Of a stretch of DNA of 14,328 nt, positions 14,005 to 14,328 are shown one piece after another. Under the pieces are notes generated by a model. That model was not told the DNA's origin, did not search any database, and worked only from the letters and a program-made list of their open reading frames with translations. Position 1 is the first letter of the stretch; each line of letters begins with the position of its first letter. The position numbers and the translations under genes are program-made. This DNA is from Candidatus Saccharibacteria bacterium UBA3749 (lineage in GTDB: Bacteria > Patescibacteriota > Saccharimonadia > Saccharimonadales > Saccharimonadaceae). The DNA is taken from positions 1 through 14,328 of the forward strand of contig DFGN01000022.1 in assembly GCA_002371235.1 (NCBI GenBank). The letters run 5' to 3'.

Positions 14005-14048
14005 AAACATAAGTTAAATAAAGGTTCATGCAGGAAAGGGTATCATAC

Positions 14049-14328
14049 ATGAAATTACTAAATAATAAAATACTACTAGGTTTACCAGCTATAACTATAC
14101 TGGTATTAGCTACGATTCTAGCATCTACTTATGTCTCAGCCGATGATAACTCTACTGTAGATCAAATTAGTATTACCGTTCCAGAATCTTGTACTATGTC
14201 CGGTACTGGTATGGATAGTCATAATACTAATATTAATAATGGTACTTATACACCAGACATTGGTACTACTACTATGCATGTATTCTGTAATGATAATGAA
14301 GGTTTCGCTATATATGCAGCAGGATATA
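14049..14328 (+). CDS. Exported surface protein, paralog of the first gene (partial)
   Basis: The first 93 codons of a gene cut by the window end. A hydrophobic segment (about 8-26) ends in STYVSA, the same signal-cleavage region as in the gene at 148. The following domain is closely related: ITVP, then CTMSGTGM and SHN, then INNG, IG and CNDNEGFAIYAAGY. Cys48 and Cys80 keep the same 32-residue spacing as Cys56 and Cys88 in the first protein. AGGAAAGGG (14032-14040) is a good ribosome site eight bases before the ATG. What follows this domain (DUF285 repeats or something else) cannot be seen. The product is probably exported to the cell surface, and a host-contact role is inference. Confidence 0.85.
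   Translation, partial: MKLLNNKILLGLPAITILVLATILASTYVSADDNSTVDQISITVPESCTMSGTGMDSHNTNINNGTYTPDIGTTTMHVFCNDNEGFAIYAAGY

Overview
The window looks like a chromosomal segment of a Candidatus Saccharibacteria (TM7) bacterium or a close Patescibacteria relative. This is inferred from content, not from a database search. The genes are compact and read in the standard code. There is a type IV pilus (T4P) cluster with no visible secretin (PilQ), as expected for a single-membrane cell. Ribosomal protein bS18 is short (64 aa). Large exported proteins with DUF285 (BspA-type) repeats flank the cluster. No rRNA, tRNA, CRISPR array or insertion sequence is visible.

Layout. (1) 148-2094: an exported surface protein with a two-cysteine N-terminal domain and eight near-identical DUF285 repeats. 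(2) 2283-4881: a housekeeping operon, rpsF-ssb-rpsR-efp-tlyA-like-DUF1653. It starts from an extended -10 promoter followed by a hairpin leader that resembles the S6:S18 autoregulatory RNA element. (3) 4939-10129: the T4P assembly operon pilM-pilN-pilO-(95-aa membrane protein)-pilB, with coupled, mostly overlapping genes. (4) 10136-12443: pilT-pilC from their own internal promoter, ended by a strong bidirectional terminator shared with a convergent gene. (5) 13104-12532 (minus strand): a type IV prepilin. (6) 13163-13972: the prepilin peptidase pilD, divergent from the pilin gene. (7) 14049 to the end: the start of a second surface protein, paralogous to the first, cut by the window edge.

How the genes work together. 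PilD would cleave and methylate the prepilin. PilM (cytoplasmic, actin-like), PilN, PilO and the small membrane protein would form the alignment complex around the platform protein PilC. PilB would power extension and PilT retraction. In host-attached Saccharibacteria such pili and repeat-rich surface proteins are plausible tools for contact with the host bacterium, but this is inference here.

The most notable patterns are these. Several T4P transcription units (pilT, the pilin gene, pilD, and nearly pilM) have a -10 box ending only 6-9 bases before the ATG and no Shine-Dalgarno sequence. This predicts leaderless mRNAs, whereas internal genes of the same operons mostly do have Shine-Dalgarno sites. 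The two surface paralogs share a promoter/leader architecture with an unusually long -35/-10 spacer. EF-P carries Arg32 at the position that is post-translationally modified in other bacteria. PilN and PilO are enlarged and carry even numbers of extracytoplasmic cysteines.
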